64,000 nucleotides of DNA from NCBI GenBank assembly GCA_035940775.1, contig DASZEN010000017.1, forward strand, positions 62,001 to 126,000, written 5' to 3'. Below the pieces are notes generated by a model. The model saw nothing but the letters and a program-made list of their open reading frames with translations. It searched no databases and was not told the origin of the DNA. Shown piece after piece: positions 8,363 to 16,529 of the stretch. The translations under genes were made by a program, and so were the position numbers. The first letter of the stretch is position 1, and every line of letters begins with the position of its first letter. Source of the DNA: DASQYE01 sp035940775 (lineage in GTDB: Bacteria > Acidobacteriota > Blastocatellia > Pyrinomonadales > Pyrinomonadaceae).

Positions 8363-8803
8363 ATGCGATTTGGTGACTGGATTAGTAGATTGTTCGGCGC
8401 GCCCCGGCGTGTGACGGACGCAGTGCGCGCCACGGAAGAGCCGCCCTCCCTTCCGGAGGCGGAAGACGAGGATCAGCAGAGCAGCGACCCGTTTGATCCC
8501 TTTCCGGAGCCCGTGCGCTTAGAGATTCGAGACGTGTTCGATCTGCACACCATCGCGCCGCGCGATGTTCAGCGCGTCGTCCAGGAGTATTTGACGCAAG
8601 CTCGGCGGGCGGGCTTTCGCAGCGTACGCATTATTCATGGCAAGGGCATAGGCGTGCAGCGCGAGATGGTACGCAGCATTCTGTCGCGCACCTCGTTCGT
8701 CGAAGCCTGGACGGATGCTCCGCCCGAAGCTGGAGGATGGGGAGCGACCATCGCTCATCTCTCTTTAAGAGACGAGGCGGGCCGTGAGGAATCAAAACTC
8801 TAA
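8363..8803 (+). CDS. Smr-domain protein
   Basis: 146 residues. The N-terminal 55 are variable and acidic (EDEDQQSSDPFDPF). The C-terminal Smr domain has the FDLHTIAPRDV start, the RIIHGKGIGVQ loop containing HGKG, and the GATIAHLSL end. Smr domains are small MutS2-type nucleases or nucleic-acid-binding modules; stand-alone forms have been linked to RNA or ribosome processing. No MutS2 is adjacent. The gene seems monocistronic, and its start (ATG 8363) has no strong SD. Confidence 0.85.
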   Translation: MRFGDWISRLFGAPRRVTDAVRATEEPPSLPEAEDEDQQSSDPFDPFPEPVRLEIRDVFDLHTIAPRDVQRVVQEYLTQARRAGFRSVRIIHGKGIGVQREMVRSILSRTSFVEAWTDAPPEAGGWGATIAHLSLRDEAGREESKL

Positions 8804-8923
8804 TTTTTCGGAAAGACTATCAGGCGCGCGATCAGGTCATCGACCACCTTGCAGGCTCCCTGCACGTCCTTTGTTTCATCGATCTCCAGCGGCGTCTATC
8901 GAACGTGCCCTACGGCTCACGCA

Positions 8924-9337
8924 TTAACCGAGGTCTGCGTGACAGACGGGACACACGCGATACTCCTGCTTCATCAACAGGCCGATCCAGCAGAGCGGGA
9001 CGCAGAAGAAGAGCAGCAGTATGAAGATCAACCAGCCTTCGGATGAGACCTTTTTCTCGACAGTAGGCAAGTAGGCCGCGCCGCATCTGGGGCATCTGTA
9101 ACCGGCGGCGGCGGCGGGCGGAGCCGCGTAGGGCTGCTGCTGCGGTTGCTGTAGCGGCGCGGGAGGCCGAGGCTGAGGCGGCGGCTGTGGTGGCAGCGGC
9201 GCGCTCTCCGCCCAGGCGTAGGGCCGCCTGTATTCCTGCTGTGTGGCCTGAGCGTTCGGGGCCAGGCTCGTCCCACAGTAGCGGCAGATACGCACGGCAT
9301 CGTCGTTAAGTTGCCCGCAGTTGCGACATGGAATCAT
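8924..9337 (-). CDS. Zinc-ribbon membrane protein with LITAF-like C-terminal domain
   Basis: 137 residues from the ATG at 9337, which has GGAG seven bases upstream; a longer open frame to 9457 lacks support. The N-terminal zinc ribbon is CRNCGQLNDDAVRICRYCG, followed by a Pro/Gln-rich linker of about 50 residues. The C-terminal part has CPRCGA, a hydrophobic segment of about 20 residues (GWLIFILLLFFCVPLCWIGL) and CPVCHADLG. A CPxC knuckle, a hydrophobic helix and a CPxC...LG ending match the layout of LITAF (simple-like) domains, which bind Zn and insert into the membrane face. The biological role is unknown. It faces the Smr gene convergently. Confidence 0.6.
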   Translation of the reverse strand: MIPCRNCGQLNDDAVRICRYCGTSLAPNAQATQQEYRRPYAWAESAPLPPQPPPQPRPPAPLQQPQQQPYAAPPAAAAGYRCPRCGAAYLPTVEKKVSSEGWLIFILLLFFCVPLCWIGLLMKQEYRVCPVCHADLG

Positions 9338-9631
9338 GTTCATTCTCCGAGGGTTTTTAGCCGGGCGCGCATCAGACCGGAGCACCACGCTCAAGGGTTT
9401 CCAAGCGACAGCCGCGCGCCCCGCCGCCGCCGCATAAGGTAACAGCAGATGCCACAAAATCGAAAGATGGAAAGCGACCGCGTCGCGACTGACGGCCTTA
9501 TTTCTATTGACAGTCGGTCGGTATTGGTCTTACGCTCCCCGATGCTTTAACGCCAATGGGTCTGTTGCCCAACCATGCGGGCGAATGGGCCAGAGACCTG
9601 CCGGAGTCCCCTCTTACGGAAAGGAATCCCC

Positions 9632-10033
9632 ATGAAAAGCTTTTCAGCCGCTATCCGCTCGAAGCGCTACCTGATCCCCTGTATTGCAACCCTCGCCGTC
9701 GTCCTGTGCGCCGTCGCACTGTTGCCGCGCCTGACGCACGGCCAGTCCGGGGCCGAGATCATGATCGAGAACAGGTCGCACTGGGACATCTATCACTTAT
9801 ACCTGTCGCCGAGCGATGACGACCATTGGGGGCCGGATCAACTCGGCAAAAAGGTCGTCAAATCGGGCACGACCTTCACGCTCAACGGTATTCCCTGCGA
9901 CGATTACGACATCAAGATCGTGGACGAAGACGGCGATTCGTGCGTCATCGAAAACGTCAACATGTGTAAAGACCACACCCACTGGACGCTCACGGATAAA
10001 GACCTTCTGAAATGTGAAAACGCCGGTAATTAA
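9632..10033 (+). CDS. Secreted hypothetical protein
   Basis: 133 residues starting at ATG 9632 with AAGGA six bases upstream. Residues 1-35 form a signal peptide or anchor (RYLIPCIATLAVVLCAVALL) with a possible cleavage after THG. The mature part contains IYHLYLSPSDDDHWGPDQLG, two Asp-rich stretches and four Cys (IPCDDYD, DSCVIENVNMC, LLKCENAG) that could form disulfides outside the cytoplasm. I recognise the pattern from uncharacterised bacterial exported proteins but cannot assign a function. A 50-bp perfect palindrome follows 40 bases after the stop. Confidence 0.65.
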   Translation: MKSFSAAIRSKRYLIPCIATLAVVLCAVALLPRLTHGQSGAEIMIENRSHWDIYHLYLSPSDDDHWGPDQLGKKVVKSGTTFTLNGIPCDDYDIKIVDEDGDSCVIENVNMCKDHTHWTLTDKDLLKCENAGN

Positions 10034-10073
10034 GAGCCCGAAGACGGCCGATACCCAGGCAGCGCATTTTGAC

Positions 10074-10123
10074 TTACGGCCACACTAAGGAGAGGCGCGC
10101 GCCTCTCCTTAGTGTGGCCGTAA
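10074..10123. terminator. Perfect 50-bp palindrome, probable terminator
   Basis: Bases 10074-10098 are exactly reverse-complementary to 10099-10123, with no spacer and the centre at GGCGC/GCGCC. It lies downstream of the secreted hypothetical gene, so termination or mRNA 3'-end protection is the simplest role. A cruciform or protein-binding site is also possible. Confidence 0.55.
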
Positions 10124-10211
10124 CTCTTTAAGCGCGGCTCACAGAGCATCTTCCGCCTCGACGCCTTATCCCTCATCCCTACCCGCTCTTTATTTAGCGG
10201 CGCGGGAGGCG

Positions 10212-10376
10212 TTACTCATCGAAAATCTGGCGAAGGTGGTGTTTCAAATGCTCCATGTAGTCGAGGTTCAGATATCCGAGCGTCGCCGCATCGTTTTCGT
10301 CCACAAGGTTCCAGGCGATTCGATTCAGGTTATGCTCGCGGTGAAGCTTTGTGAGCTGTTGCGCCGGGGTCGAACG
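10212..10376 (-). pseudogene. Fragment of a DinB-like protein (C-terminus only)
   Basis: The minus strand from about 10376 to a TAA at 10212-10214 reads LTKLHREHNLNRIAWNLVDE, then NDAATLGYLNLDYMEHLKHH and LRQIFDE. The His-rich end and overall pattern resemble the last helices of DinB-like four-helix-bundle proteins. The frame is closed by a stop just upstream and has no start codon or N-terminal helices, so only the tail of a gene remains. Confidence 0.45.
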
Positions 10377-10492
10377 TAGTTACGGGCAGGCCGATTAAAG
10401 GTTTCAACGCGCGGGAACATATTGTTATTCCTGATTCGTACTAGAATTGATCGTCAAGCTCAGAACGAAACTATAACGGAGGATGTTTTTCA

Positions 10493-11185
10493 GTGGCCCA
10501 ACACATAGGAATCGTCGCGTGCAGCGCAGAGGGCGCGGCGCTTTGCTATCGAACGATCTGTCTCGAAGCCCTGCCGTTGATGGGAGAGCATAACCATCCC
10601 GAAATCACCATGAACTCGATCCCGATGGCCGAGCACATGCCCTACATCACCGATGGCGATTGGGAATCGGTCGCGGAGCTGCTTCTGGCGTCGGCGAAAA
10701 AATTGGCCGCGGTCGGTGCGGATTTCGCCATCTGCCCGGATAATACGTGCCATCAGGCGTTCGACTATCTACTGCCGAAGTCGCCCATACCCTGGCTGCA
10801 CATCGCCGAAGTGGTCGCTGGCGAAGCACACAGCAGGGGCTTTCAGCACCTGGGCGTCCTCGGGACACGCTACCTGATGGAGTCTCCGGTCTATGGTAAG
10901 GCGGCGGCGCGATACGACATCACTTGTCAAATCCCGGATGCTCCCGACCGCGAGCGGATCAATACGATTATCTTCAAGCAGCTCGTCAACGGTTTGTTCC
11001 CAGAAGAATCCCGCCTCTACTTCAACGAAGTGATGGAGAAACTAAAGGGACGCGGGAGCGACGCCGCCGTTCTCGGCTGCACTGAAATCCCCCTTATCGT
11101 CCGCGCCGATGATGCCCCGCTGCCGACACTCGATTCGACACGACTGCTGGCGCGCGCGGCGCTTCTTAAAGCTCTCGGGGATTGA
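10493..11185 (+). CDS. Aspartate/glutamate racemase family protein
   Basis: 230 residues from a GTG start, with CGGAGG about ten bases upstream. The protein has the two-domain racemase fold of the Asp/Glu racemase family: GIVACSAEGAALCYRTI at the start, a first catalytic region FAICPDNTCHQAF and a second catalytic Cys in LGCTEIPLI. Family members invert Asp, Glu or related amino acids with a pair of cysteines. The PDNT motif places this among the YgeA-like/aspartate racemase relatives rather than MurI. Substrate unknown. It is alone in its transcription unit. Confidence 0.82.
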   Translation: MAQHIGIVACSAEGAALCYRTICLEALPLMGEHNHPEITMNSIPMAEHMPYITDGDWESVAELLLASAKKLAAVGADFAICPDNTCHQAFDYLLPKSPIPWLHIAEVVAGEAHSRGFQHLGVLGTRYLMESPVYGKAAARYDITCQIPDAPDRERINTIIFKQLVNGLFPEESRLYFNEVMEKLKGRGSDAAVLGCTEIPLIVRADDAPLPTLDSTRLLARAALLKALGD

Positions 11186-11219
11186 ACGACGACGGCGGGC
11201 CTGGCCCACTATAAAGGGA

Positions 11220-11295
11220 TGGTGCCCCCGGCAGGACTTGAACCTGCGGCCCCCTGCTTAGGAGGCAGGTGCTCTATCCACTGAGCTACGGGAGC
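11220..11295 (-). tRNA. tRNA-Arg (anticodon CCT)
   Basis: Cloverleaf on the minus strand: acceptor GCTCCCG pairs with CGGGGGC, D-arm TAGCTCAGTGGATAGAGC, anticodon loop CTCCTAA giving CCT (reads AGG), and T-loop GTTCAAGTC. The 3' CCA is encoded (11220-11222). 76 nt. Confidence 0.93.
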
Positions 11296-11345
11296 ACGAC
11301 AAGGAATGAAATTAACAGATGGGCCGGGGCGCAGTCCAGTTTCGG

Positions 11346-11867
11346 TTACGACTGGTACTTGATGAGCGAGCGCACGTCGTAGCCTTCGAGGCGCTTGCGT
11401 CCCGGTAGAAATTCCAGCTCGACGACGAAGACCAGTCCCGCCACCGTGCCGCCCAGTTGTTCCACCAGCTCGACGACGGCGCGGGCCGTGCCGCCCGTGG
11501 CGAGCAGGTCGTCGGCGATGATGACGCGATGGCCCCGGCTGATGGCGTCGCGGTGAATTTCCAGCGTGTCCTGCCCATATTCGAGATCGTATGAGATGGA
11601 GGCGCACTCCGCCGGTAGCTTTCGCGGCTTGCGCACGGGCACAAAGCCCGCGCCCATGTGATAGGCCAGCGCCGGGGCGAAGATAAATCCGCGCGCCTCT
11701 ATGCCGATGACCGTATCGACCTCGACGCCCTCGAATTGCGCGGCCAGCGCATCGACCGTCAGCCGCAGGCCGTCCCGCTGCTTGAGCAGCGTCGTGATGT
11801 CATAGAAATTGATGCCGGGCTTCGGAAAGTCCGGCACTTCGCGAATTAGGGCTTTGAGTTCATTCAT
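11346..11867 (-). CDS. apt: Adenine phosphoribosyltransferase
   Basis: Purine salvage: adenine plus PRPP gives AMP. 173 residues, normal for the family. N-terminal IREVPDFPKPGINFYDIT is diagnostic of Apt, the GIEARGFIFAPALA segment binds the substrate region, and the PRPP loop is VIIADDLLATGGTA. Lies upstream of the tRNA-Arg on the same strand and about 100 bases downstream of acyP, separated from it by a repeat element. Confidence 0.95.
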   Translation of the reverse strand: MNELKALIREVPDFPKPGINFYDITTLLKQRDGLRLTVDALAAQFEGVEVDTVIGIEARGFIFAPALAYHMGAGFVPVRKPRKLPAECASISYDLEYGQDTLEIHRDAISRGHRVIIADDLLATGGTARAVVELVEQLGGTVAGLVFVVELEFLPGRKRLEGYDVRSLIKYQS

Positions 11868-11879
11868 AAGGTTTTGAAT

Positions 11880-11972
11880 AAAGAATTCCGAAATCAGGAC
11901 TCAGAATGAGACTGCTGAAACCGCTTTTATCCTGACCCCTGTGTTTCGGAGTCCTCTGGCTCTGCTTTTCAT
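11880..11972. repeat. Dispersed repeat copy 1 (apt/acyP gap)
   Basis: The reverse complement of this stretch aligns with 41631-41720: shared blocks GAAAAGCAG, AGGACTC, GGATAAAAGCGGTTT versus GAATAAAAGCGGTTT, and CATTCTGAGTCCTG versus CATTCTGAATCCTG. It also contains internal inverted repeats (GGACTC/GAGTCC). It overlaps the acyP stop by a few bases. Confidence 0.55.
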
Positions 11973-12244
11973 CTTTCTATTCTGAAAGAGGAGTACGAGC
12001 CCGTGGGCTCGACGTTTAGCTCCTCTATGTTTTCCACCTGCGCGAAGGCGGGGCCCGTCGCCAGCTCATGCTTGAACGCTTCGACGCTATCGAGCGGGCC
12101 TTCGGCAAGGGCTTCCACGCGCCCGTCGGGCAGGTTGCGCACGTAGCCCGTCACCTGATGGCGCGCGGCGGCGCGCTGCGCGAAAAAACGATAGCCGACC
12201 CTTTGCACTTCCCCGCTAATTGTAAACTTTCGCGCCGTCTTCAT
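11969..12244 (-). CDS. acyP: Acylphosphatase
   Basis: 91 residues, the standard size. Hydrolyses acyl phosphates such as carbamoyl or acetyl phosphate. The phosphate-binding loop with the catalytic Arg is GEVQRVGYRFFAQRAA, and the catalytic Asn is in GYVRNLPDGRVE. The loop has QRV where many members have QGV; this is a conservative variation of the family. The C-terminus ends with the usual FRIER strand. Confidence 0.9.
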   Translation of the reverse strand: MKTARKFTISGEVQRVGYRFFAQRAAARHQVTGYVRNLPDGRVEALAEGPLDSVEAFKHELATGPAFAQVENIEELNVEPTGSYSSFRIER

Positions 12245-12336
12245 CCGTCGCCCCTTGATCTATGGAAAAAAGTCTCGCTCATCTCAAAGGCCATACAGAG
12301 AGAGGGCCCAACACTTCGTTTCGGCACGCCCTCGCT

Positions 12337-12579
12337 TTAACGCTCCGTGCCTGAAGACGAGCCGCTTTTTGACTGCGAGTGATGTTCGCTCAACTCTGAA
12401 GCGGAGAGGAAGAGCTGCGGTTTTTTCGCGCCGATTGATCTTCCGGCGCTGGCCGACGGCCGGAGTATCTCGCGCCAGCGAGTCTGCCCCTGATCGTCCG
12501 GGCCGAAGAGCTTGGAGATAAGCAGGTAGGCCAGCACGAACCAGAAGGCGAATAACAAACCGATACCGATCTCAGTCAT
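12337..12579 (-). CDS. Small membrane protein
   Basis: 80 residues from ATG 12579, which has GGAGG eight bases upstream; the longer open frame to 12726 has no such support. One clear membrane helix at the N-terminus (GIGLLFAFWFVLAYLLI) is followed by a Ser- and charge-rich cytoplasmic tail. No recognised family. It lies between acyP and hemQ on the same strand. Confidence 0.5.
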   Translation of the reverse strand: MTEIGIGLLFAFWFVLAYLLISKLFGPDDQGQTRWREILRPSASAGRSIGAKKPQLFLSASELSEHHSQSKSGSSSGTER

Positions 12580-12830
12580 TACAGATTCCTCCAGTCGGCG
12601 ACAGAAGGGGGCCCGAAAGGGCTGCGCCTGAAGAAAGCTCCGGCCCGCCGGAAAACACCTGACTTCGCCGCAGAGCGCCGCGCGATTCGACGCCTTCGGC
12701 CGCTGCCGCGTGCCGGAGAATAACACAGCCGGAGCGTGAACGCGCTCGCCCCCTGATGAATCCCGGGAGGCGTCTCTGAAATTTGGGCCCCCGAGGCGGC
12801 GCGCTCCCGCTCCGGCCCCTTCCCGCTAGC

Positions 12831-13616
12831 TTATCCGAGCGCGTCCAGGCATTCGGCGAGCGTGCGCTGGCGACAGGTGAACATGGGCGTGTCCCGCAGG
12901 GTAAAAGAGCTTGCTTTGGTTTCGCGCAGCTCCTGTACGAGATCCAGGAAGTCTGCGGGCTCGTCCGTCTCGAAGGCGACGACGAACTCCTGATCGTCGA
13001 GGCCGAACGAATAGGTGGTATGAAGCTTGACCGAGCGATACTTCGAGCCGATGCGTATGTGCTCGTCCATCATCTCCTGCCGCTGTTCGGGCGAGCGCGC
13101 ATACCAATCGCGCGTCTTGACGAACGGGTAAACGAACAGGTAGCTAGACCTTCCGGGGACGATGTGGAGACGGTCTTCGACGTGCTCGGGATTGTCCTTG
13201 TCTATGTACATCGAGCGCTTCGTCATCGAGAGGAACGATTGCGTGGCTTCGAGGTACTGCCCGAGGCGCGTTTGGTTGAGCCGCGTCGTCATCTCCTGAA
13301 AAGGATCGAGCGCATAGCCGATGCGCCAGATCATCATCTCGGCGTTGGTGCGCAGGCCCACGAGCGAGTAGGTGTGCATCAGCAACTCGCCGCGAAACTC
13401 TTCGACCGCCTTCAGAAACTCCTGCTTCGCCGCATCCTTCGCGGCCGCGTCGAGCATGCGCCATTCGGGACGGGCGCGATAGAAAGTGAAGGTTACGAAC
13501 TGGCGCGGCAGCGTCGGACGGGGCCGCTCCGACTCGCCTGCGTTGGCCGCCAGCCGCAGAGATGTGCGCCCCGTCTCGCCCGTCTGGCTGTTATCAGTAC
13601 TCATCTCGGATTCCAC
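12831..13616 (-). CDS. hemQ: Chlorite-dismutase-fold haem protein, probable coproheme decarboxylase
   Basis: 261 residues. The sequence fits the HemQ/ChdC branch of the chlorite dismutase superfamily: FVTFTFYRARPEWRML at the start, then MHTYSLVGLRTNAEMMIWR, SSYLFVYPFVKTRDWYA and VKLHTTYSFGLDDQEFVVAFE. His199 in the last motif is the expected proximal haem ligand. HemQ decarboxylates coproheme III to haem b in the coproporphyrin-dependent pathway. The first 35 residues are a variable polar extension. It is divergent from the Rieske gene, which fits a link between haem supply and the cytochrome complex. Confidence 0.82.
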   Translation of the reverse strand: MESEMSTDNSQTGETGRTSLRLAANAGESERPRPTLPRQFVTFTFYRARPEWRMLDAAAKDAAKQEFLKAVEEFRGELLMHTYSLVGLRTNAEMMIWRIGYALDPFQEMTTRLNQTRLGQYLEATQSFLSMTKRSMYIDKDNPEHVEDRLHIVPGRSSYLFVYPFVKTRDWYARSPEQRQEMMDEHIRIGSKYRSVKLHTTYSFGLDDQEFVVAFETDEPADFLDLVQELRETKASSFTLRDTPMFTCRQRTLAECLDALG

Positions 13617-13769
13617 CTCTGAAAAGTTTTACCAAAATTTTATATCGCGCAGTTTACACCCTTCGGGTTAGAATGCGCAGACGGTTTAAGAAGCTATTCT
13701 GCGGCGATCCCTGACGGATTGCAACTCCCTGGCCCGACGCGACCGGACACGTTTCCACAGATCACCCTT

Positions 13770-14312
13770 ATGCCTGAGCACACCGCCGACCATCCTTCGC
13801 AGAAGAAAAACGAAATGCCCGACCCTGCGCGTAGAAATTTCCTGTTGCTGCTGCCGCTGGGTATCTTCGCGGGCGTGGCCGCGACGATTGCGACCGCCGC
13901 TTTTCGCTTCCTGCGCCCCGTCTATACGCGCTTTGAGCCGAAGTGGTCGGACGTTGCTCCGGTCTCGCAGCTCAAAGGCGACAAGCCCATCATGCGCAGC
14001 ATCATCGCGGAGCACGAGGCCGGGTGGGCCAGCACGAGCGAGGAACACTTCGTCTACGTCCTTCCGGCGCAGAATAATCGCGCGCTGTCGAGTGTCTGCC
14101 CGCACGAGGGTTGCAACGTCAGTTGGCGCGACGATACGGGAGGCTTCTTCTGCCCGTGCCATGACAGCTATTTTGCGGCCGACGGCTCGCGCGTCAGCGG
14201 CCCGTCGCGGCGCGGGCTCGACCCGCTGCCGACGCGCGAAAAGGACGGCATCCTACAGGTGCAGTATCAAACCTTCATCAACAATACGGAGGAGCGCATA
14301 GTGCGCGGATGA
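13770..14312 (+). CDS. Rieske iron-sulfur protein of a cytochrome bc complex
   Basis: 180 residues from ATG 13770. One N-terminal membrane anchor (RRNFLLLLPLGIFAGVAATIA) is preceded by an Arg pair that may serve Tat export. The Rieske domain holds the [2Fe-2S] ligands in CPHEGCNVSW and CPCHDSYFAADG, then SGPSRRGLDPLP. It transfers electrons from quinol to cytochrome c in the bc complex. Its stop overlaps the cytochrome b start by four bases (ATGA), so the two are translated together. Confidence 0.93.
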   Translation: MPEHTADHPSQKKNEMPDPARRNFLLLLPLGIFAGVAATIATAAFRFLRPVYTRFEPKWSDVAPVSQLKGDKPIMRSIIAEHEAGWASTSEEHFVYVLPAQNNRALSSVCPHEGCNVSWRDDTGGFFCPCHDSYFAADGSRVSGPSRRGLDPLPTREKDGILQVQYQTFINNTEERIVRG

Positions 14313-15874
14313 AAAAAGCGGAGCAGAATCCATACCTGCCCTTGAGGATCAGGCGGTGGCTGTCGCGCTGGACGACGCTCGAAGATATAGAGCGCTCGCT
14401 CGTCGACGAGCCGTCGAGCGGCATTGAAGCCTGGGCCAGGACGACCGCCGGTGTGGTCGCGATGCTCGTCGTCGTGCAGGCCGTGACGGGAGTGCTGCTC
14501 GCCTTCTACTACGTTCCGTCGGCCGAGAGCGCGCATACCACCGTCGCCTATATTGAGAAGGTGCTCCCGGCGGGCTCCTGGCTGCGCGCCATGCATCATT
14601 ATGGCTCGCAATGGCTGACGCTCTTTCTGGTGCTGCACCTGGCGCAGATGTTCTGGCGCAAGGGCTACAGCCGAAGGCCCGTCGGGTGGATGTCGACGGT
14701 TATCCTGCTGGCGCTGGTGCTGGCGGGCGGCGCGACCGGCTACTCGCTGCCGTGGGACGCGCGCGCCTTTTTCGGGACGCGCGTCACGGAAGGAATCGCC
14801 GGGGGCATTCCGCTCATGGGTGACGCCTCGCGCCGCTGGCTGCTGGGCGGTACGGAGATTACGCCGATCACGCTGGCGCGCTTCTTTGCGCTGCACGTGC
14901 TGGTCGTCCCCGTCCTGATCCTGATCGTCATCATGGCGCGGCTCTTCGTCTTTCGCGAGCGCGGGATTGTCAGCGACGAGGAGGAGCGACGGCTCGAAGG
15001 CTGGATGTTCGGGCAGGTGGCGCGAAATGCCCTGGCCGCGGGCATGGTTTTTGTCGCGCTCGCGCTCTGGGCCTCGCGATTTTATGCGCCGCTCGGGCCA
15101 GCGGCGGACACCGCCGCGCCCGGCTACCTGCCGCGCCCCGGCGCACAGTTCCTATGGCTCTTTCAACTGCTCAAGTACCTGCCCGGTCGCCTCGCTTCGA
15201 CGGTCGCGGTCGCGCTTCCCTCACTTATCTTCATAGGTCTGGCTTCGCTGCCGTTTCTCAATCCGCCGCAGCTCAGAAAGGTGATGAAGCATCCACGCCG
15301 CAACCTCGGCGTCGCGCTCTTCGTGCTCGGGTTTGCGCTTTTCACGACGATGACCGTGATCGCCTACGTGGAGGATGCGCGCGACCCGCGCGTGCGCGCA
15401 CAGCTTGCGCGCCAGTCCAAGGAAGAAGAGGCTTTTCGCACCACCGCGTTCACACCACTTCGGACGCGCACCAGTGAATCGAACATCGAAGACGAGCCGG
15501 GCGAAACGGGAGCGGGCCCGGGCGTTGAGAAGGGCGCAAACACCGGGACGGGGTCGCCCGACGCCAATTCGTCGCCGTCGCCCGGCGTCACTGTGTCCCC
15601 GAAACCAACCACTTCATCGACCGCGCCGCCCGACGCTTACATCACAAGCTGCTCGGGCTGTCACGGCACGCGCGGGCAGGGCGCTTCCATCTATCCGCGA
15701 CTGATCGGCGTTACGGATAAGCCTCAGCGAACAATCGAAGACCTCATCGCGATCATCAACGATCCGGCCTCCTTCGGCATGGACCCGCTCATGCCGTCGT
15801 TCGCCAACAAGCTATCGGAGGACGAGAAGCGCGCCATCGCGGAATGGATCGCCACGCTCAAGAAGCGCAAGTAG
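14309..15874 (+). CDS. Cytochrome b fused to C-terminal cytochrome c
   Basis: 521 residues. Residues 1 to about 365 form a cytochrome b/b6-type membrane core. Helix B has His96 and His110 (MHHYGSQWLTLFLVLHLAQ). Helix D has His196 in RFFALHVLVVP, but the residue 15 positions later, normally the partner His, is Arg211 in IVIMARLFVF. The Qo-site motif of this family appears as a PFLNPP segment. A Pro/Ser/Thr/Glu-rich linker (about 380-440) leads to a cytochrome c domain with C448-S-G-C451-H452 and a distal Met in DPLMPSFANKL. The fusion makes a bc1/b6f-like complex with a tethered cytochrome c. It is translationally coupled to the Rieske gene. Confidence 0.9.
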   Translation: MKKAEQNPYLPLRIRRWLSRWTTLEDIERSLVDEPSSGIEAWARTTAGVVAMLVVVQAVTGVLLAFYYVPSAESAHTTVAYIEKVLPAGSWLRAMHHYGSQWLTLFLVLHLAQMFWRKGYSRRPVGWMSTVILLALVLAGGATGYSLPWDARAFFGTRVTEGIAGGIPLMGDASRRWLLGGTEITPITLARFFALHVLVVPVLILIVIMARLFVFRERGIVSDEEERRLEGWMFGQVARNALAAGMVFVALALWASRFYAPLGPAADTAAPGYLPRPGAQFLWLFQLLKYLPGRLASTVAVALPSLIFIGLASLPFLNPPQLRKVMKHPRRNLGVALFVLGFALFTTMTVIAYVEDARDPRVRAQLARQSKEEEAFRTTAFTPLRTRTSESNIEDEPGETGAGPGVEKGANTGTGSPDANSSPSPGVTVSPKPTTSSTAPPDAYITSCSGCHGTRGQGASIYPRLIGVTDKPQRTIEDLIAIINDPASFGMDPLMPSFANKLSEDEKRAIAEWIATLKKRK

Positions 15875-16022
15875 ACGCCCGAGCTGAATTCTGGCGGCGC
15901 GGTTTCCGCCACAGCTTCCAAAGTGGCCCGAGCATGTTTTATACTCACGCCGCTCTTGTCTCGATACCGGAAACGCCGATCAGAAGCTCTTCGAGCATTC
16001 TTCGCCGGAGAAAACATACCGA

Positions 16023-16487
16023 ATGAAACCCATCAAGCTCGTCATACTTTTCGCCGCCCTAACGCTTTTCGCCATCGCCTGCAACGACACCACGACCAGG
16101 AATCAAACCGGCAATAATAGCAACGCTGCGGGAACGGCCACGCCGTCCGTATCGCCTGCGACGAGCGCGACGCCCGCCGACGAGTTCGCAGCCATAAGGC
16201 CCGTCTACGCGGCCGAGTGCGCGCGTTGCCACGGCATCAACGGCGACGGCGGGACGGTCGAAATCCTCAAAAAGAAGCTGAAAGTTCCGAGCCTCAAGAC
16301 GGGCCACGCGCTCAACCATACGGAAGCGCAGCTCGCCAAACAGATCATGGACGGCGGCGAGGGGATGCCCGCCTACAGGGACAAGCTCAAAAAGGAAGAG
16401 GTGGACACGCTCGTTCGCCTCATACGCAAAGAGTTTCAGGCGGGAGCGCCGGCCAGGGCATCATCGCCAGCGCCGCCCGGAAAATAG
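16023..16487 (+). CDS. Cytochrome c lipoprotein
   Basis: 154 residues. Signal peptide with lipobox LFAIAC, so Cys20 is probably lipidated and the protein is tethered outside the cytoplasmic membrane. An Asn/Thr/Ala-rich spacer leads to one class-I cytochrome c domain: haem site CARCHGINGDGG and a probable axial Met in GGEGMPAYRDKL. Likely electron acceptor of the adjacent bc complex. The tail ARASSPAPPGK is disordered. Located 150 bases after the fused cytochrome gene on the same strand. Confidence 0.9.
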   Translation: MKPIKLVILFAALTLFAIACNDTTTRNQTGNNSNAAGTATPSVSPATSATPADEFAAIRPVYAAECARCHGINGDGGTVEILKKKLKVPSLKTGHALNHTEAQLAKQIMDGGEGMPAYRDKLKKEEVDTLVRLIRKEFQAGAPARASSPAPPGK

Positions 16488-16529
16488 TCGCGCGCGATTT
16501 TTAGACTGACTACATACTGCTAAGGAGCT

